A stretch of DNA of 64,000 bases from Streptomyces qaidamensis (lineage in GTDB: Bacteria; Actinomycetota; Actinomycetes; Streptomycetales; Streptomycetaceae), in NCBI RefSeq assembly GCF_001611795.1, contig NZ_CP015098.1:2294001-2358000 (forward strand), given 5' to 3'. A program made the translations under genes and the position numbers. This document shows, piece after piece, positions 43,603 to 53,225 of the stretch. Positions within the stretch are counted from its first letter, which is position 1. Each line of letters begins with the position of its first letter. The notes below the pieces were generated by a model that was not told where the DNA came from, did not search any database, and saw nothing but the letters and a program-made list of their open reading frames with translations.

Positions 43603-44283
43603 CTAGACCGCCGGCACCGCCCGTACCCATATCCGGTCCTCTGTCAGACAGCGGTCCACCTTCAGGCCCGCCTCCTGGAGCGCCTCCTCGAACTGCTCCT
43701 CGGTCAGGGGCCGCGCCCGGAACGTCTGGGTCCAGACCGCGTCCGGGAACTCGTACTCCGCGCGCACCGAGTTGACCCCGTCACCGACCGGCTCCGACGA
43801 CGCGATCCGCACGGTGAAACCGCTGGGGTCCTTGCGCTCGCGCGGCACGTTCTCGTGGTAGTCCTCGCCTTCCCGCTGGATCAGCACGCAGCCGCCCGGC
43901 GCGACATGGCGTGCGCAAGTGCGCAGCATGCCGCGCCGCACCTCGGCGTCTCCCGTGTGCACGAGGAACGACGCGAGCAGCACCACGTCGAACGTCTCGC
44001 CCAGCTCCAGCTCCTCGATCGGGCTGCATATCGTGCGCGCGCCGCGGACGTGCTCCAGCATCGGGGCGGACTCGTCCACCCCCGTGACCGTGAATCCGCG
44101 CTCCAGCAGTGCGTGGGTCATGCGTCCGACCCCGCTGCCGAGCTCCAGGATACTCGCGCCCTCGGGGGCGGCGGCAGCGATGACGTCCGGTTCGTCCCCG
44201 ACGGGCAGCCGGGAGTAGAGCTCCACCGCGCAGCCGTCCGGGGTGATGGCCCCGGGTCCCGTCCCCTCGTACCCCTCACGCAT
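43603..44283 (-). CDS. Class I SAM-dependent methyltransferase
   Basis: A 226-aa methyltransferase. Motif I is ILELGSGVGRMTHAL (~45-60), motif II FTVTGVDESAPML, motif IV FDVVLLASFLVHT, and HVAPGGCVLIQREG follows. The C-terminal part has an EEQFEEALQEAGL segment typical of O/N-methyltransferases. Three in-frame ATGs (44295, 44289, 44283) are close; GGAG sits about 6 nt before 44283, so I use that one. It is directly upstream of the kinase-like gene, an arrangement in which a product may be both methylated and phosphorylated. The substrate is unknown. Confidence 0.85.
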   Translation of the reverse strand: MREGYEGTGPGAITPDGCAVELYSRLPVGDEPDVIAAAAPEGASILELGSGVGRMTHALLERGFTVTGVDESAPMLEHVRGARTICSPIEELELGETFDVVLLASFLVHTGDAEVRRGMLRTCARHVAPGGCVLIQREGEDYHENVPRERKDPSGFTVRIASSEPVGDGVNSVRAEYEFPDAVWTQTFRARPLTEEQFEEALQEAGLKVDRCLTEDRIWVRAVPAV

Positions 44284-44401
44284 TTTCATCTCCATGCCCG
44301 TCCAACGGGCCGCATCCGCACGCCCGTTCCCGTGACAGCAGGCTTCACCCGACCGAGTGAAGGAAGGGCGTGGCGTGGGAAGGGAGTGGAGAGCGCTACG
44401 G

Positions 44402-45313
44402 CTACAGCCGGAACCAACCGTGCCGCACGTACCAGTGACCGCCCGCCCGCAGATGGTCCCCCACCGCCCGCTCCACCGACGTGCGCCTCGGCAGACCGGC
44501 CACCGGCAGGTCCGGGTCCCCGAAGACGAAGCGGACGGGCTCGGTGTCCGCAGGTTCAGCCTCCTCACCGGGGTCACGGCCGGGCTCCAAGCGTTCCTGG
44601 AAGCGGACGATGTTGGAGTCCCGGTCCAGATGGCGCTTCAACTGCGGGTCGAGCAGCCAGGAATGGCACACCGCCACCCGATACCTTTCCCGCGGAAAAT
44701 GGCGGGCGAAGAACTCCCGCGCCAGCTGAAGGGACCGGTCGCAGGCCGCCGGTGACAGCGGCCCGTGGAAGTCGGGAATGTGCAGGTTCAGGCAGGGCTC
44801 CCCCGGCGCCATGTCCAGCCCGGCCTGCGCCACCGCCCGCCCCGTCCGCTGCCCGAGGCGGGCCCGCTCGAACTGGAGCCGCCCCAGCTGGTACAGCTCA
44901 CCCCGGAAGTGACGCGTGAGCCACTGCGGGACCTCCACCCCTCCCCTGCCGTGCCGACGTCGATGGAACGCCATGTTCCGCCCGAGGTCGGCGAGGGTGC
45001 GGCGGCTGACGTCCGCCGTGACACCCCGCTCGCGGTGGTAGGAGCGCGTGTACGGCAATGCCGCGACGAACACGTACACGGCGAAGTACGGACCCAGCGT
45101 GGGCGGGGCTTCGGCGACGCGCTCGGCGAGCGGCACCTCGGCCCCGGCCTCTCCTATGTCCCGTACCAGCTCCTCGACGCACTCCTGGACGAGCCTCATG
45201 GTCCCGGCGTCCGCGGTGAGCGTCCGTCGCAGGGCGACCAGGTCGTTGATGTCCTCGTGCGGCACCGCCAGGTCGAGCAGGGTCTCGGGCAGTGTGTCTG
45301 CGTCCGGCAGCAC
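44402..45313 (-). CDS. Putative acyltransferase-like protein (GNAT-like C-terminal domain)
   Basis: A 303-aa protein with an all-helical N-terminal half (~1-150). The GNAT-like C-terminal half has LNLHIPDFHGPLSPAACDRS, a CHSWLLDPQLKRHL active-site-like segment and SNIVRFQERLEPG. This resembles streptomycete proteins annotated as acyltransferase domain-containing (DUF5596-type) and is only assigned by general resemblance. No membrane segment. GTG 45313 has GGGGAG 6 nt upstream. It is separated by 118 bp from the methyltransferase gene on the same strand. Confidence 0.68.
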   Translation of the reverse strand: MLPDADTLPETLLDLAVPHEDINDLVALRRTLTADAGTMRLVQECVEELVRDIGEAGAEVPLAERVAEAPPTLGPYFAVYVFVAALPYTRSYHRERGVTADVSRRTLADLGRNMAFHRRRHGRGGVEVPQWLTRHFRGELYQLGRLQFERARLGQRTGRAVAQAGLDMAPGEPCLNLHIPDFHGPLSPAACDRSLQLAREFFARHFPRERYRVAVCHSWLLDPQLKRHLDRDSNIVRFQERLEPGRDPGEEAEPADTEPVRFVFGDPDLPVAGLPRRTSVERAVGDHLRAGGHWYVRHGWFRL

Positions 45314-45390
45314 GGGTGGCTCCCCCTGTCGGCCTTGGTGAACCCTCGCCCCGAAGAGTACGTTGCAAGCAGAGGAGTGGTGATCGAGGG

Positions 45391-45654
45391 ATGCGTACAG
45401 GCAGTGAACCGCGGACCGCGCGCAGTGCCCTGCGGGCGCGCTTCTGGCTGAGCGTGTGGGGGCTGGTCTGGGCGCTCATCGGGACGGTGGCGTTCGCGCT
45501 CGCCGGGCGGAACGGGTGGGCCATCGCATGCGGTGTGCTGCTGCTGATCGTCACGATCGACCTGGCCGTCGTCCTGCGGCGCATCCGGCAGGGCCCGCAC
45601 TACCAGCCGGGCCCCGGTATCCCGCCCTATGAGCCGCCGGACCGACGCCCCTGA
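45391..45654 (+). CDS. Small two-helix membrane protein
   Basis: An 87-aa protein. A basic N-terminus is followed by two hydrophobic helices (~19-38 and 43-61) and a cytoplasmic Pro-rich tail (YQPGPGIPPYEPP). No known domain. The ATG at 45391 lies after GAGGG, with a GAGGAG further upstream. It is divergent from the acyltransferase-like gene and convergent with the TPR gene (16 bp gap). Confidence 0.78.
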   Translation: MRTGSEPRTARSALRARFWLSVWGLVWALIGTVAFALAGRNGWAIACGVLLLIVTIDLAVVLRRIRQGPHYQPGPGIPPYEPPDRRP

Positions 45655-45670
45655 AGCAGACGGGGAGGGC

Positions 45671-46051
45671 TCACGAGTCGAAGTTCGCCGCCTTCAGGAA
45701 CTCCGGGTTCGGATCGAGCGCGGCCGCGAGCCGGAAGTGGCGCTTCGCCTGGTCGGGACGGCCCTGACGCTCGAAGGTACGGGCGAGCGCGAAGTGCGCG
45801 AACGCGTTGTCCGGCTCCCGCTCCAGGACGATCTGGAACTCCAGCTCCGCCGGCCTCAGCTGCGCCGCGGCGAAGAAGGCACGCGCCCGCAGCAGCCGCG
45901 CCGCGGTGTTCTCCGGGTGCGTGGCGATGACCCCGTCGAGCAGCTTCACGGCGCCCCGCGGGTCTCGCGCCGCGAGCAGTTGCTCGGCGGCGCGGAAGTC
46001 GATGACGTGCGTCTCCGGGGTACGTCCGGTCGAACCGCTGGTCTCGGGCAC
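45671..46051 (-). CDS. Tetratricopeptide repeat protein
   Basis: A 126-aa TPR protein with three helix-hairpin repeats (about residues 18-50, 52-84 and 86-118), e.g. RAAEQLLAARDPRGAVKLLD and FAHFALARTFERQGRPDQAK. Protein-protein scaffold; partner unknown. GTG 46051 has AAGGA upstream. It lies 50 bp downstream of coaE on the same strand and is likely in the same transcript, an arrangement common in streptomycetes. Confidence 0.9.
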   Translation of the reverse strand: MPETSGSTGRTPETHVIDFRAAEQLLAARDPRGAVKLLDGVIATHPENTAARLLRARAFFAAAQLRPAELEFQIVLEREPDNAFAHFALARTFERQGRPDQAKRHFRLAAALDPNPEFLKAANFDS

Positions 46052-46101
46052 GGCAGAGTCCTTCCCTCACTGGACGGGTTCAACGCCCCCACCGGGTGCC
46101 A

Positions 46102-46722
46102 CTATTCCGCCGGGGCCGGCCGCGGCGCCTGTGACCTGCGCACGAGCTCGGCCCACACGTCCTTCACGCGCCGCTCCAGGTCCTCCAGCGGGACGTCGTT
46201 GTCGATCACGATGTCCGCGATTGCCCGGCGCTGCTCGCGCGTCGCCTGGGCGGCCATCCGCGCACGGGCGTCCTCCTCCGTCATGCCCCGCAGCCGGACC
46301 AGCCGGTCGAGCTGGGTCTCGGGAGCCGTATCGACGACGATCACCAGGTCGTACAGCGGTGCCAGGCCGTTCTCCGTGAGGAGCGGGACGTCGTGGATGA
46401 CGACCGCGTCCTCGGCGGCGGCCTCCTCCAGCTCGCGGGAGCGGGCGCCCACCAGAGGGTGCACGATCGAGTTGAGGGTGGCGAGCCTCTCGGCGTCGGC
46501 GAAGACGATGGCGCCGAGGCGGGGCCGGTCCAGGCTGCCGTCGGCGGCGAGGATCTCCTCCCCGAAGGCCTCGACGACCGAGGCGAGCCCCGGCGTCCCC
46601 GGTGCGACGACCTCCCGCGCGATGCGGTCCGCGTCGATCAGCACGGCCCCGCACGCGACGAGCAGCCGTGACACCTCACTCTTGCCGGCACCGATGCCGC
46701 CGGTCAGGCCCACCTTCAGCAT
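46102..46722 (-). CDS. coaE: Dephospho-CoA kinase
   Basis: Last step of coenzyme A synthesis: ATP-dependent phosphorylation of the 3'-OH of dephospho-CoA. The 206-aa protein has P-loop [11 protein letters not shown] (~8-18), the [10 protein letters not shown] segment with catalytic Asp, [14 protein letters not shown] and the lid [18 protein letters not shown] 46722 gives the canonical MLKVGLTGG start; SD is weak (GCGGGAC). It lies between the PAC2 gene and the TPR gene on the same strand. Confidence 0.97.
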   Translation of the reverse strand: MLKVGLTGGIGAGKSEVSRLLVACGAVLIDADRIAREVVAPGTPGLASVVEAFGEEILAADGSLDRPRLGAIVFADAERLATLNSIVHPLVGARSRELEEAAAEDAVVIHDVPLLTENGLAPLYDLVIVVDTAPETQLDRLVRLRGMTEEDARARMAAQATREQRRAIADIVIDNDVPLEDLERRVKDVWAELVRRSQAPRPAPAE

Positions 46723-46776
46723 GTCCCGCAGCTTAGGCCCTGCCACTGACAGGGCCCTCGCCGGGCCGCACCGGGG

Positions 46777-47715
46777 TCAGTTGTCGCCTTCTCGTTCCGC
46801 CAGGAACTTTTCGAACTCCTGGCCGATCTCGTCGGCCGATGGGATGTCCACCGGCTCGGCGAGCATGTTGCCCCGGGTCTCGGCGCCCGCGACGGCGTCG
46901 TACTGGTGCTCCAGGCCGTCGATGAGCGCGGTGAGGTCCTCGTCGCCCTCGCGGATCTGCCGGTCGATCTCCGTCTGGGTGCGGAGGGCGTCCGAGCGCA
47001 GGGCGTGGGCGATGCCCGGCAGGACCAGTCCGGTCGCCGCCGTGATGGCCTCCAGGACCGTCAGCGCCGCGTCCGGGTAGGGGGAGCGGGCGATGTAGTG
47101 CGGGACGTGGGCGGCGACACCCAGGACGTCGTGCCCGGCCTGGAGCAGGCGGTACTCGATGAGGGACTCGGCGCTGCCGGGCACCTGCGCCTCCTCGAAG
47201 GGGCTGGGATGGCCCGGGACGAGGTCGGTGCGGCTGCCGTGCGGGGTCAGGCCGACGGGCCGGGTGTGCGGGACGCCCATGGGGATGCCGTGGAAGTTCA
47301 CGGAGAGGCGGACGCCGAGCCGCTCCACGATCTGCTTCACGGCGGCGGCGAAGCGCTCCCACTCCACGTCCGGCTCGGGACCGGACAGCAGCAGGAAGGG
47401 TGCGCCGGTGGCGTCCTGGACGAGCCGCACCTCGAGGGTGGGGTCCTCGTAGTCGCTCCAGCGGTCGCGCTTGAACGTCAGCAGCGGGCGGCGGGCGCGG
47501 TAGTCGACGAGCCGGTCGTGGTCGAAGCGGGCGACCACCTGGTGGGGCAGCGAGTCGAGCACCCGGTCGACGATCTGGTCGCCCGTCTCGCCCGCGTCGA
47601 TGTATCCGTCGAAGTGGTAGAGCATGACAAGTCCGGCCGACTCCTGGGCGAGCGCCATGTCGACGACGGCCAGCCCCTTCGGCTCCCAGGCGTACAAATC
47701 CTGCGGATCAAGCAC
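46777..47715 (-). CDS. PAC2 family protein
   Basis: A 312-aa PAC2 (proteasome assembly chaperone 2-like) family protein. Actinobacteria have 20S proteasomes, but the role of these proteins there is not established. The family core is [21 protein letters not shown], then [28 protein letters not shown] and [20 protein letters not shown]. The acidic C-terminal tail ([12 protein letters not shown]) is typical. GTG 47715 has GGAGGAG upstream. It may lead the coaE-TPR transcript (gap to coaE 54 bp). Confidence 0.93.
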   Translation of the reverse strand: MLDPQDLYAWEPKGLAVVDMALAQESAGLVMLYHFDGYIDAGETGDQIVDRVLDSLPHQVVARFDHDRLVDYRARRPLLTFKRDRWSDYEDPTLEVRLVQDATGAPFLLLSGPEPDVEWERFAAAVKQIVERLGVRLSVNFHGIPMGVPHTRPVGLTPHGSRTDLVPGHPSPFEEAQVPGSAESLIEYRLLQAGHDVLGVAAHVPHYIARSPYPDAALTVLEAITAATGLVLPGIAHALRSDALRTQTEIDRQIREGDEDLTALIDGLEHQYDAVAGAETRGNMLAEPVDIPSADEIGQEFEKFLAEREGDN

Positions 47716-47883
47716 AGTGACCGCTCCTCCTCGTGTTCACACTCCACAACGTCGTTGCGGGCGGGGGCATTCCCGCGGGAGGAGATTCATGATCTTGGCG
47801 GCGAGGGCAACGCCCCGTCAGGGGCGCGGGGAACTGCGCGACCGATCCCCACGGCCCGCAGCCGAACGACGGCCGGAAAACGC

Positions 47884-47917
47884 CAAGGGGCCGCACCTCG
47901 AAAGGTACGGCCCCTTG
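47884..47917 (-). terminator. Rho-independent terminator of rpsA
   Basis: CAAGGGGCCG pairs with CGGCCCCTTG in a perfect 10-bp stem, extended by an inner ACCT/AGGT pair around a CGAA loop. On the minus strand it is followed by GGCGTTTTCC, giving a short U-tract. It begins 27 bp after the rpsA stop. Confidence 0.9.
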
Positions 47918-47943
47918 ATCAGGAGCTACAGCTCAGTGGGCGT

Positions 47944-49440
47944 TCAGCTCTGCCCACCGGCCAGCTTCTCGCGCAGAGCGGCCAGCGCCTCGTCCGAGGC
48001 CAGCGCGCCGGAGTTGTCCGGGCCCTCGGAGGAGTACGAACCGCCACCACCGGACGCGGCCGGAGCGGCAGCCTCGCCACCCTCGGCAGCGGCCTTCTCG
48101 TCCGCCTCGCGGGACTTGATGACCTGCGCCTGGTGCTGCTCGAAGCGCTGCTGCGCCTCGGCGTACTGGGTCTCCCACGCCTCGCGCTGGGTCTCGTAGC
48201 CCTCGAGCCAGTCGTTGGTCTCGGGGTCGAAGCCCTCGGGGTAGATGTAGTTGCCCTGGTCGTCGTACGACGCGGCCATGCCGTAGAGCGTCGGGTCGAA
48301 CTCGACCGAGGCCGGGTCCGAACCGAAGGACTCGTTGGCCTGCTTCAGCGAGAGGCTGATGCGACGGCGCTCGAGGTCGATGTCGATGACCTTGACGAAG
48401 ATCTCGTCGTTGACCTGGACGACCTGCTCCGGGATCTCCACGTGGCGCTCGGCCAGCTCGGAGATGTGGACCAGACCCTCGATGCCCTCGTCCACGCGGA
48501 CGAACGCACCGAACGGAACCAGCTTCGTGACCTTGCCGGGCACGACCTGGCCGATCTGGTGGGTGCGGGCGAACTGCTGCCACGGGTCTTCCTGGGTCGC
48601 CTTCAGCGACAGGGAGACACGCTCGCGGTCCATGTCGACGTCGAGGACCTCGACGGTGACTTCCTGGCCGACCTCGACAACCTCGGACGGGTGGTCGATG
48701 TGCTTCCAGGAGAGCTCGGAGACGTGGACCAGACCGTCGACGCCACCCAGGTCCACGAAGGCACCGAAGTTGACGATCGAGGAGACGACGCCGGAACGGA
48801 CCTGACCCTTCTGGAGGGTCGTGAGGAACGTCTGGCGGACCTCGGACTGGGTCTGCTCCAGCCAGGCACGGCGGGACAGGACCACGTTGTTGCGGTTCTT
48901 GTCCAGCTCGATGATCTTGGCCTCGAGCTCCTTGCCCACGTAGGGCTGGAGGTCGCGGACGCGGCGCATCTCGACCAGGGAGGCCGGGAGGAAGCCACGG
49001 AGGCCGATGTCGAGGATGAGACCACCCTTGACGACCTCGATGACGGTACCGGTGACGATCCCGTCCTCTTCCTTGATCTTCTCGATGGTGCCCCAGGCAC
49101 GCTCGTACTGGGCGCGCTTCTTCGAGAGGATCAGGCGGCCTTCCTTGTCCTCCTTCTGGAGAACAAGGGCCTCGATCTCGTCACCGACGGCGACGACCTC
49201 GTTCGGGTCGACGTCGTGCTTGATCGAGAGCTCGCGGCTCGGGATCACACCTTCGGTCTTGTAACCGATGTCGAGCAGGACCTCGTCCCGGTCGACCTTC
49301 ACGATGACGCCGTCGACGATGTCGCCGTCGTTGAAGTACTTGATCGTCTCGTCGATCGCGGCGAGGAAAGCTTCCTCGTTACCGATGTCGTTGACCGCTA
49401 CCTGCGGGGTGGTGGCGGTGGTCTCGGTGCTGCTCGTCAT
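47944..49440 (-). CDS. rpsA: 30S ribosomal protein S1
   Basis: mRNA-binding protein of the small subunit that helps translation initiation. 498 aa with four S1 OB-fold motifs (about residues 35-105, 122-190, 207-278, 293-365), as usual in actinobacteria versus six in E. coli; typical strands are GLVHVSELSWKHIDHPSEVV and GLVHISELAERHVEIPEQVV. The C-terminal ~130 residues are acidic, Gly/Ser/Ala-rich and probably disordered. The ATG at 49440 follows GGAGCCCTTTCCCAC. A strong promoter lies ~200 bp upstream, giving a long leader; a terminator lies downstream, so it is monocistronic. Confidence 0.98.
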   Translation of the reverse strand: MTSSTETTATTPQVAVNDIGNEEAFLAAIDETIKYFNDGDIVDGVIVKVDRDEVLLDIGYKTEGVIPSRELSIKHDVDPNEVVAVGDEIEALVLQKEDKEGRLILSKKRAQYERAWGTIEKIKEEDGIVTGTVIEVVKGGLILDIGLRGFLPASLVEMRRVRDLQPYVGKELEAKIIELDKNRNNVVLSRRAWLEQTQSEVRQTFLTTLQKGQVRSGVVSSIVNFGAFVDLGGVDGLVHVSELSWKHIDHPSEVVEVGQEVTVEVLDVDMDRERVSLSLKATQEDPWQQFARTHQIGQVVPGKVTKLVPFGAFVRVDEGIEGLVHISELAERHVEIPEQVVQVNDEIFVKVIDIDLERRRISLSLKQANESFGSDPASVEFDPTLYGMAASYDDQGNYIYPEGFDPETNDWLEGYETQREAWETQYAEAQQRFEQHQAQVIKSREADEKAAAEGGEAAAPAASGGGGSYSSEGPDNSGALASDEALAALREKLAGGQS

Positions 49441-49636
49441 GTGGGAAAGGGCTCCGGTACGGACATTGAAGTCGTAGGTACTGCTACGCCGGGAGCCCGT
49501 TTCGCTCTGCAGAAGGCCGGACAGCCAAGGAAGCGCCACACAGAAATGGTGACGCCTCGACAACCGAGGGGACATACATACAGATGCGAGCGCAACCTGC
49601 TACGTCTGAGGTACGCAGGCTCGCAGCGCAACTTGT

Positions 49637-49665
49637 AGCATACGGGGGCAGCCGGGCAGGGTCAA
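49637..49665 (-). promoter_or_regulatory. Strong sigma70-type promoter of rpsA
   Basis: On the minus strand TTGACC (plus 49660-49665) and TATGCT (plus 49637-49642) are spaced by exactly 17 bp, close to consensus for HrdB. The predicted start is near 49630, leaving about 190 nt of untranslated leader before rpsA. Confidence 0.8.
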
Positions 49666-49756
49666 TGCGCGAAGCCGCCCACGCGGGGCGGATCGCCGCA
49701 TACCCGGCACAAGTCGTGTCGTTCGAGGCCACGCGGGCCGTACGACGCCCCCTTTT

Positions 49757-50656
49757 GTGCCACCGCCGGGGCCGGCTGGACGGAAGAGTACGACGAGGGA
49801 GCCGATCATCCAAGAGTCCGAAGCGTCCGAACCCGAGGCCACCCGGCGCGATGCCGACGTCGCGGAAAGCTCCCGGGCCAATCGCGGCTGGTGGGACCGC
49901 AACGCGGACGAGTACCAGACCGAGCACGGCACGTTCCTCGGCGACGACCGCTTCGTCTGGGGCCCCGAGGGCCTGGACGAGGTGGAGGCCGAACTGCTCG
50001 GCCCGCCGGAGGGGCTGAAGGGCCGCGACGTGCTGGAGATCGGCGCCGGCGCCGCCCAGTGCTCGCGCTGGCTGACCGCCCAGGGTGCGCGTCCGGTCGC
50101 CCTGGACATCTCGCACCGGCAGCTCCAGCACGCGCTGCGCATCGGCGGTTCCTTCCCCCTGGTGTGCGCCGACGCGGGGGCGCTCCCCTTCGCGGACGGC
50201 TCGTTCGACCTGGCCTGCTCGGCGTACGGGGCGCTGCCCTTCGTCGCCGATCCGCGCCGGGTCCTGCGGGAGGTGCGCCGGGTGCTGCGGCCCGGGGGCC
50301 GACTGGTGTTCTCGGTGACGCATCCGATCCGCTGGGCCTTCCCGGACGAGCCGGGGCCGGAGGGCCTGTCGGTGTCGGCTTCCTACTTCGACCGCACTCC
50401 TTATGTCGAGCAGGACGACGAGGGCCGGGCGGTCTACGTCGAGCACCACCGCACGCTGGGCGACCGCGTCCGGGACGTCGTGACGTCGGGCTTCCGTCTG
50501 GTCGACCTGGTGGAGCCGGAGTGGCCGGTGTGGAACACGTCCGAGTGGGGCGGCTGGTCGCCGTTGCGCGGAAACCTGATCCCGGGGACGGCGATCTTCG
50601 TGTGCGAGCGAAGCGAGGTCGGGTCATCCCCGGCCGAAGGCCGGGGGAGGGACTGA
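49757..50656 (+). CDS. Class I SAM-dependent methyltransferase
   Basis: A methyltransferase of about 275-299 aa. Motif I is VLEIGAGAAQCSRWL (~95), motif II PVALDISHRQL, DAGALPFADGSFDLACS is the motif III/IV region and VLRPGGRLVFSVTHPIRW follows. The N-terminal SRANRGWWDRNADEYQTEHG and C-terminal WGGWSPLRGNLIPGTAIFV fit a streptomycete family adjacent to rpsA. The start is unresolved: GTG 49757 is the first in-frame start but lacks an SD, while an SD-like GAGGGAG sits before an ATC ATC pair near 49805. It is divergent from rpsA; hrpB follows 46 bp downstream. Confidence 0.87.
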   Translation: MPPPGPAGRKSTTREPIIQESEASEPEATRRDADVAESSRANRGWWDRNADEYQTEHGTFLGDDRFVWGPEGLDEVEAELLGPPEGLKGRDVLEIGAGAAQCSRWLTAQGARPVALDISHRQLQHALRIGGSFPLVCADAGALPFADGSFDLACSAYGALPFVADPRRVLREVRRVLRPGGRLVFSVTHPIRWAFPDEPGPEGLSVSASYFDRTPYVEQDDEGRAVYVEHHRTLGDRVRDVVTSGFRLVDLVEPEWPVWNTSEWGGWSPLRGNLIPGTAIFVCERSEVGSSPAEGRGRD

Positions 50657-50702
50657 CCCGTGCGCGCGCAGGAACGCTCCCGGGGCGTACGACACTGATG
50701 GC

Positions 50703-53225
50703 GTGATCCGTGACGACGCCCTGGCCTCCCTGCCCGTACGCGGTGCCCTGCCCGCCCTGCGGGAAGCCCTCGACGGGCACGGCACCGCCGTCCTCGTGGC
50801 GCCGCCCGGCACCGGCAAGACGACCCTGGTGCCTCTGGCGCTGGCGGGACTGCTCGGGGAGGGGCCCGAGCGGCGGGTGGTCGTGGCCGAGCCGCGGCGG
50901 ATCGCGGCCCGGGCCGCGGCGCGCCGGATGGCGTGGCTGCTGGGCGAGAAGCCCGGCGAAAGCGTCGGCTACACCGTGCGCGGGGAACGGGTCGTCGGTC
51001 GGCACACGCGCGTGGAGGTCGTGACGACCGGTGTCCTGGTCCAGCGGCTGCAACGGGACCAGGAGCTGGCCGGTGCCGACGTGGTGGTGCTCGACGAGTG
51101 CCACGAGCGGCACCTGGACGCGGACACGGCGGCGGCCTTCCTCTGGGACGTACGGCAGACCCTGCGGCCGGAGCTGCGGCTGGTGGCCGCCTCGGCGACG
51201 ACCGACGCGCAGGGGTGGGCGCGGCTGCTGGGCGGGGCGCCGGTGGTCGAGGCGCAGGGCACGGCGTACCCGGTGGAGGCCGTGTGGGCGCCGCCGGTGC
51301 GGCCCGTACGCCCGCCGCACGGGATGCGGGTCGATCCGGCGCTGTTGACGCATGTGGCGTCCGTGGTGCGGCGGGCGCTGGCCGAGCGGGAGGGGGACGT
51401 GCTGTGTTTCCTGCCGGGGGTGGGCGAGATCACCCGGGTCGCCGGGCAGCTCGGGGGGCTCGGTGAGGTCGAGGTGCTCCAGGTGCACGGGCGGGCGCCG
51501 GCGGCCGTGCAGGACGCGGTGCTGGTGCCCGGGGAGCGGCGGCGGGTCGTACTGGCCACGTCCGTCGCGGAGTCGTCTCTGACGGTGCCGGGGGTCCGGG
51601 TCGTCGTGGATTCGGGGCTGGCGCGCGAGCCGCGGGTGGACCACGCGCGCGGGCTGAGCGCGCTGACGACGGTGCGGGCGTCACAGGCGGCCGGGCGGCA
51701 GCGGGCGGGGCGGGCCGGGCGTGAGGCGCCGGGGGCGGTGTACCGCTGCTGGGCGCAGGCCGAGGATGCGCGTCTGCCGCGGTATCCGTCGCCGGAGATC
51801 AAGGTGGCCGATCTGACGGCGTTCGCGCTCCAGGTGGCGTGCTGGGGGGATCCGGACGCGTCGGGTCTGGCGCTGCTGGACGGGCCGCCGAGCGGGGCGA
51901 TGGCGGCGGCGCGGGAGGTCTTGGCGGCGGTGGGGGCGGTGGACTCCGTCGGACGGGCCACGGAGCGGGGAGTCCGGCTGAGCCGGGTGGGGGTGCATCC
52001 CCGGCTGGGGCGGGCACTGCTCGATTCCGTCCCGTTCCTGGGGCCCGCGAGGGCTGCGGAGGTCGTGGCGCTGTTGAGCGAGGAGGCTCCGCGGGAGTAC
52101 GGCGACGATCTGGCCGGTGCCGTGCGTCGTGCTCGGCGTGGGGGTGACGCCTACTCCTCGCGGTGGCGGACGGAGGTTCGGCGGCTGCGGGCCGCCGTTT
52201 CCGGTGTCTCCTGCAAGGCAGCGGCAGAAGCGGAGACGCCGGCGGGCCTCTCCGAGGAGCAGCAGGCCGGCCTCGTCGCCGCTCTCGCCTTTCCCGAGCG
52301 GCTCGCCAGGGCCGACGGCGGGTCGTATCTCATGGTGTCCGGGACGCGGGCGGAGGTCGGTGCGGGAAGTGCGCTGCGCGGGGCGGAGTGGGTGGCCGTC
52401 GCCGTGGCGGACCGGCCCGTCGGCAAGGGGCACGCGCGCGTGCAGTCCGGGGCGGTCGTGGACGAGGACGTGGCCCGGCTCGCAGCGGGCGCGCTGCTCG
52501 ACGAGCGGGACGAGGTCCGGTGGGACGGCGGGGATGTCGTCGCGCGGAGGGTGGGGCGGCTGGGGGCCGTGGAGCTGACGGTGCGGGCCCTGAAGGACGC
52601 CGGCCCCGGGCTCGTGCGCGACGCGTTGCTCGACGGGCTGCGGCGGGAGGGGTTCGGGCTGTTGCGGTGGTCGGCGGAGGCCGATGCCCTGCGGCAGCGG
52701 CTGGCGTTCCTGCGCCTCCACGTCGGTGCGCCCTGGCCGGACGTGTCCGACGGCGCGCTCCACGCGCGCGTGGAGGAGTGGCTGGAGCCGGAGCTCGGCC
52801 GGGCGCGGCGGCGGGCCGATCTGGCGCGGATCGACGCCGGGCAGGCGCTCGCCCGGCTGCTGCCCTGGGCGTCCGGAGAGGCGGGGCGGCTCGACGAGCT
52901 GGCCCCGGAGCGGATGACCGTGCCGAGCGGTTCGAGGATCCGGATCGACTACTCCCGGCCCGAGCAGCCCGTGCTGGCGGTGAAGCTGCAGGAGATGTTC
53001 GGACTCCAGGAGTCGCCCCGGGTCGCCGGGGTGCCGCTGCTCGTGCACCTGCTGTCCCCGGCCGGGCGCCCGGCCGCCGTCACCGCCGATCTCGCCTCGT
53101 TCTGGCGGGACGGCTACAGAGGCGTACGGGCGGAGCTGCGGGGGCGGTATCCGAAGCATCCGTGGCCCGAGGACCCGGCGGGTGCCGAGCCGACCCGGCA
53201 CACCAACGCACGGCTCAGGCGCTGA
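50703..53225 (+). CDS. hrpB: ATP-dependent RNA helicase HrpB
   Basis: An 840-aa DEAH/RHA helicase. Motif I PPGTGKTT (~35-42), motif II DECHERH (~125; DECH rather than DEAH), motif III SATTD (~155), and motif VI QRAGRAGR (~340), then the winged-helix, helicase-associated and HrpB C-terminal domain (last ~130 aa, with PEQPVLAVKLQEMFGLQ and SFWRDGYRGVRAELRGRYPKHPWPEDP). Its exact RNA target is unknown. GTG 50703 has a TACGAC hexamer just upstream and no SD, so leaderless initiation is possible. Its 3' end overlaps the convergent DUF3068 gene by 11 bp. Confidence 0.95.
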   Translation: MIRDDALASLPVRGALPALREALDGHGTAVLVAPPGTGKTTLVPLALAGLLGEGPERRVVVAEPRRIAARAAARRMAWLLGEKPGESVGYTVRGERVVGRHTRVEVVTTGVLVQRLQRDQELAGADVVVLDECHERHLDADTAAAFLWDVRQTLRPELRLVAASATTDAQGWARLLGGAPVVEAQGTAYPVEAVWAPPVRPVRPPHGMRVDPALLTHVASVVRRALAEREGDVLCFLPGVGEITRVAGQLGGLGEVEVLQVHGRAPAAVQDAVLVPGERRRVVLATSVAESSLTVPGVRVVVDSGLAREPRVDHARGLSALTTVRASQAAGRQRAGRAGREAPGAVYRCWAQAEDARLPRYPSPEIKVADLTAFALQVACWGDPDASGLALLDGPPSGAMAAAREVLAAVGAVDSVGRATERGVRLSRVGVHPRLGRALLDSVPFLGPARAAEVVALLSEEAPREYGDDLAGAVRRARRGGDAYSSRWRTEVRRLRAAVSGVSCKAAAEAETPAGLSEEQQAGLVAALAFPERLARADGGSYLMVSGTRAEVGAGSALRGAEWVAVAVADRPVGKGHARVQSGAVVDEDVARLAAGALLDERDEVRWDGGDVVARRVGRLGAVELTVRALKDAGPGLVRDALLDGLRREGFGLLRWSAEADALRQRLAFLRLHVGAPWPDVSDGALHARVEEWLEPELGRARRRADLARIDAGQALARLLPWASGEAGRLDELAPERMTVPSGSRIRIDYSRPEQPVLAVKLQEMFGLQESPRVAGVPLLVHLLSPAGRPAAVTADLASFWRDGYRGVRAELRGRYPKHPWPEDPAGAEPTRHTNARLRR

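Noticed and set aside
49806..49811. ATC codon as a start for the methyltransferase next to rpsA.
   Set aside because: An SD-like GAGGGAG precedes it, but ATC initiation is very rare; left as a start uncertainty rather than a claim.
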